A stretch of DNA of 6,127 bases from positions 1 through 6,127 of the forward strand of contig CALHGI010000685.1 in the NCBI GenBank assembly GCA_938029995.1, given 5' to 3'. The position numbers and the translations under genes were made by a program. Numbering within the stretch: the stretch's first letter is position 1; every line of letters starts with the position of its first letter. The stretch comes from an uncultured cyanobacterium (lineage in GTDB: Bacteria; Cyanobacteriota; Cyanobacteriia; Phormidesmidales; Phormidesmidaceae). Below the pieces are notes generated by a model that did no database searches, had not been told where the DNA came from, and saw nothing but the letters and a program-made list of their open reading frames with translations. Below are positions 4,427 through 6,127 of the stretch, piece after piece.

Positions 4427-6127
4427 ATGTATCAAGTTGGCGGTAGCTTATCCTCAGATGCCCAAAGCTATGTCTGTCGTACCGCAGACGATATCCTTTA
4501 CCGTGCTTTGCTACAGCGAGAGTTTTGCTATATTTTGACCGCCCGACAGATGGGAAAATCGAGCCTGCGGGTGCGAACGATGGCTCGACTCCAGCAGGCG
4601 GGGGTCTGTTGCGGCATGGTGGATATGACCATGCTGGGCACCCAGCAAATGACCCAAGAGCAATGGTATGCCAGCTTAGTCCGACGGTTGATTCGCACCT
4701 TTCGACTATCGACCCAGTTTCGAACTTGGTGGCAGGAGCGCCAATATCTTTCTCCTGTACAACGGCTGTCGGAATTTTTAGAGGATGAACTGCTGGGGCA
4801 TATTCAAACGCCGATTGTCCTTTTTATGGACGAAATCGATGTGCTGTTGCAGCTGGAGTTTGTTACTGATGATTTTTTTGCCCTGCTGCGGGCCTGTTAC
4901 AACAACCGGGCGGACAACCCGGACTATCAACGATTGACCATTGCTCTGATTGGTGTGGCCGTGCCTGGGGATCTGATCAAAGATCCGGTGACCACCCCCT
5001 TTAATATTGGGCTGGCTGTTGCTTTGCGGGGGTTGGAACGGACGGATAGTTTGCCGTTGGTGCAAGGGCTGCAAGCCTTGGTTGAGGAGCCAGGGAAGAT
5101 GGTGGACCACATTTTGGCTTGGACCGGTGGTCAACCTTTTTTGACGCAGAAACTTTGTCAGCTAGTGGGTCAGTATGCGACGGAGCCGGGGGCCCCCATT
5201 TCTGTGGATAGGTTGGTGCAAAAACATATTATTGAAAACTGGGAAGTGCAGGATCAGCCTGAGCACCTGGGTACGATTCGCGATCGCATCTTGCATAATC
5301 CCGTCATCGCCGGTCGAGTGCTGGGACTTTACCAGCAGCTGCTCCAGGGCAATGCCCTGGCCGCCGATGAAAGTGACGCCCAACTAGTGCTGCGTCTATC
5401 GGGTCTGGTGATTGATCACCAGGGACACTTAGCCATTGCCAACCCAATTTACCAGGCGGTGTTTGACCCTACCTGGGTGGCCCAACAGCTAGATCAGCTG
5501 CGCCCCTACGGCCCGGCGTTTAAACGTTGGCTCATGTCCGGTGGCGAGAATGAGGAACATTTACTCACCGGCCTCGCGCTGCAAGGGGCCCTGGCCTGGG
5601 CGGAGACCAAACAACTGAGCGATGCGGACTATCGTTTTTTGGCCGCTAGCCAGGCCGCCGCGAAAAACCGGGTGGAAGAAAACCTGGTGCAGGAAATCGA
5701 AGAACGGGAACGGGCTGAGTTTGCCCTGGCGGCGGCCACCGAAGCCACCCAGGTGCTAGACCATAGTCGACGCCGGGCCAGACAGCACGCCACGCGCCCC
5801 CGCACCCTGGCGGGTTGGATGATTGGCGTAACCGTGGGGGTAACGGCGCTGGTGGGAACTATGCGCGCCTTGGGTGGTTTGCAGGCCCTGGAGTTGGCGA
5901 TGTTAGATCGTTACTTTCGATGGCGACCGACGGAAACCATTGAGCCTCGGGTGGTGGTGGTCACCATCGATGAACCGGATATTCAAACCATTGGCCAGTT
6001 TCCCATCCCCGATGCCACCCTGGCCCAAGCCTTGGAACAAATTGATAGCTATGGCCCCCGGCTCATTGGCCTGGATTTATATCGCGATATTCCGGTGGAA
6101 CCGGGCCACGATCGGCTGATGGCCAGC
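4427..6127 (+). CDS. AAA-like (AAA_35) NTPase fused to a transmembrane CHASE2 sensor domain, C-terminus missing
   Basis: The frame is open for 567 codons to the window end. Residues 1-350 are an AAA_35 P-loop domain: MYQVGGSLSSDAQSYV start, Walker A LTARQMGKSSL (K44, S45), intact Walker B IVLFMDEID (D135, E136), TTPFNIG at 189-195, TGGQPFL at 233-239, and a winged-helix-like segment ending near IANPIYQAVFDPTWV. Residues about 360-455 are mainly helical, with a charged Glu/Arg/Ala-rich stretch (about 411-452) likely to be a coiled coil. A transmembrane helix follows at about 462-482. CHASE2, an extracytoplasmic sensor domain, begins at about 485 (LELAMLDRYFRWRP, VVVVTIDEPDIQ, GLDLYRDIPVEPG). 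The NTPase should be cytoplasmic and the sensor outside the inner membrane. Whether further membrane helices or an output domain follow is not visible. The 3' half looks more G/C-rich than the preceding gene. The ligand is unknown. Confidence 0.93.
   Translation, partial: MYQVGGSLSSDAQSYVCRTADDILYRALLQREFCYILTARQMGKSSLRVRTMARLQQAGVCCGMVDMTMLGTQQMTQEQWYASLVRRLIRTFRLSTQFRTWWQERQYLSPVQRLSEFLEDELLGHIQTPIVLFMDEIDVLLQLEFVTDDFFALLRACYNNRADNPDYQRLTIALIGVAVPGDLIKDPVTTPFNIGLAVALRGLERTDSLPLVQGLQALVEEPGKMVDHILAWTGGQPFLTQKLCQLVGQYATEPGAPISVDRLVQKHIIENWEVQDQPEHLGTIRDRILHNPVIAGRVLGLYQQLLQGNALAADESDAQLVLRLSGLVIDHQGHLAIANPIYQAVFDPTWVAQQLDQLRPYGPAFKRWLMSGGENEEHLLTGLALQGALAWAETKQLSDADYRFLAASQAAAKNRVEENLVQEIEERERAEFALAAATEATQVLDHSRRRARQHATRPRTLAGWMIGVTVGVTALVGTMRALGGLQALELAMLDRYFRWRPTETIEPRVVVVTIDEPDIQTIGQFPIPDATLAQALEQIDSYGPRLIGLDLYRDIPVEPGHDRLMAS
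5280..5287. repeat. HIP1 octamer GCGATCGC
   Basis: This is the second perfect HIP1 palindrome of the window, here within coding sequence (Arg-Asp-Arg at residues 285-287 of the CHASE2 protein). Confidence 0.75.

Noticed and set aside
4525..4788. Plus-strand frame inside the AAA-CHASE2 gene
   Set aside because: It is an out-of-frame shadow; the overlapping frame has Walker A and the family start.
4778..5134. Minus-strand 118-codon frame (Gln-rich)
   Set aside because: It is an antisense shadow of the AAA_35 domain; its composition reflects reversed Leu/Val codons.

Overview
The window looks like chromosomal DNA of a cyanobacterium, probably a filamentous, Leptolyngbya-like one. This is inferred from the protein families and from two copies of the HIP1 octamer GCGATCGC (2277-2284 and 5280-5287), not from a marker gene.

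Layout: (1) Positions 1-1833, minus strand, hold the first 611 codons of a secreted two-partner-secretion passenger (TpsA, filamentous haemagglutinin type). It has a signal peptide, a TPS domain with the NPNGI motif, and a train of roughly 27-residue beta-helix repeats that runs off the window. (2) Positions 1834-2844 are about 1 kb with no convincing intact gene. They contain a 9-bp inverted repeat, what looks like a frameshifted scrap of a second TpsA-type gene (about 2047-2305, minus), and a chain of four short palindromes (2483-2578) that resembles a dispersed cyanobacterial repeat. (3) Positions 2845-4191, plus strand, encode a complete 448-residue protein with an N-terminal helix-turn-helix domain of the vWA-MoxR-associated type and an AAA-like (AAA_35) P-loop NTPase domain. 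Its Walker B motif reads DN instead of DE. (4) Positions 4192-4426 form a structured gap with a tandem 12-bp repeat, a possible 21-codon ORF with a good ribosome binding site, and a long stem-loop. (5) From 4427 to the window end, plus strand, is the first 567 codons of a second AAA_35 NTPase. This one has an intact Walker B and continues through a helical linker and a transmembrane segment into an extracytoplasmic CHASE2 sensor domain.

The main point of interest is the tandem of two differently equipped AAA_35 NTPases: one soluble, HTH-bearing and with a substituted Walker B glutamate, the other membrane-anchored with a sensor domain. A plausible but unproven reading is a sensory pair in which the CHASE2 protein perceives an envelope or external signal and the HTH protein is its cytoplasmic partner or output. 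AAA_35/HTH proteins of this kind are known from the large, variable NTPase-based signalling and conflict networks of filamentous cyanobacteria. The TpsA gene is divergently oriented and need not be functionally linked.
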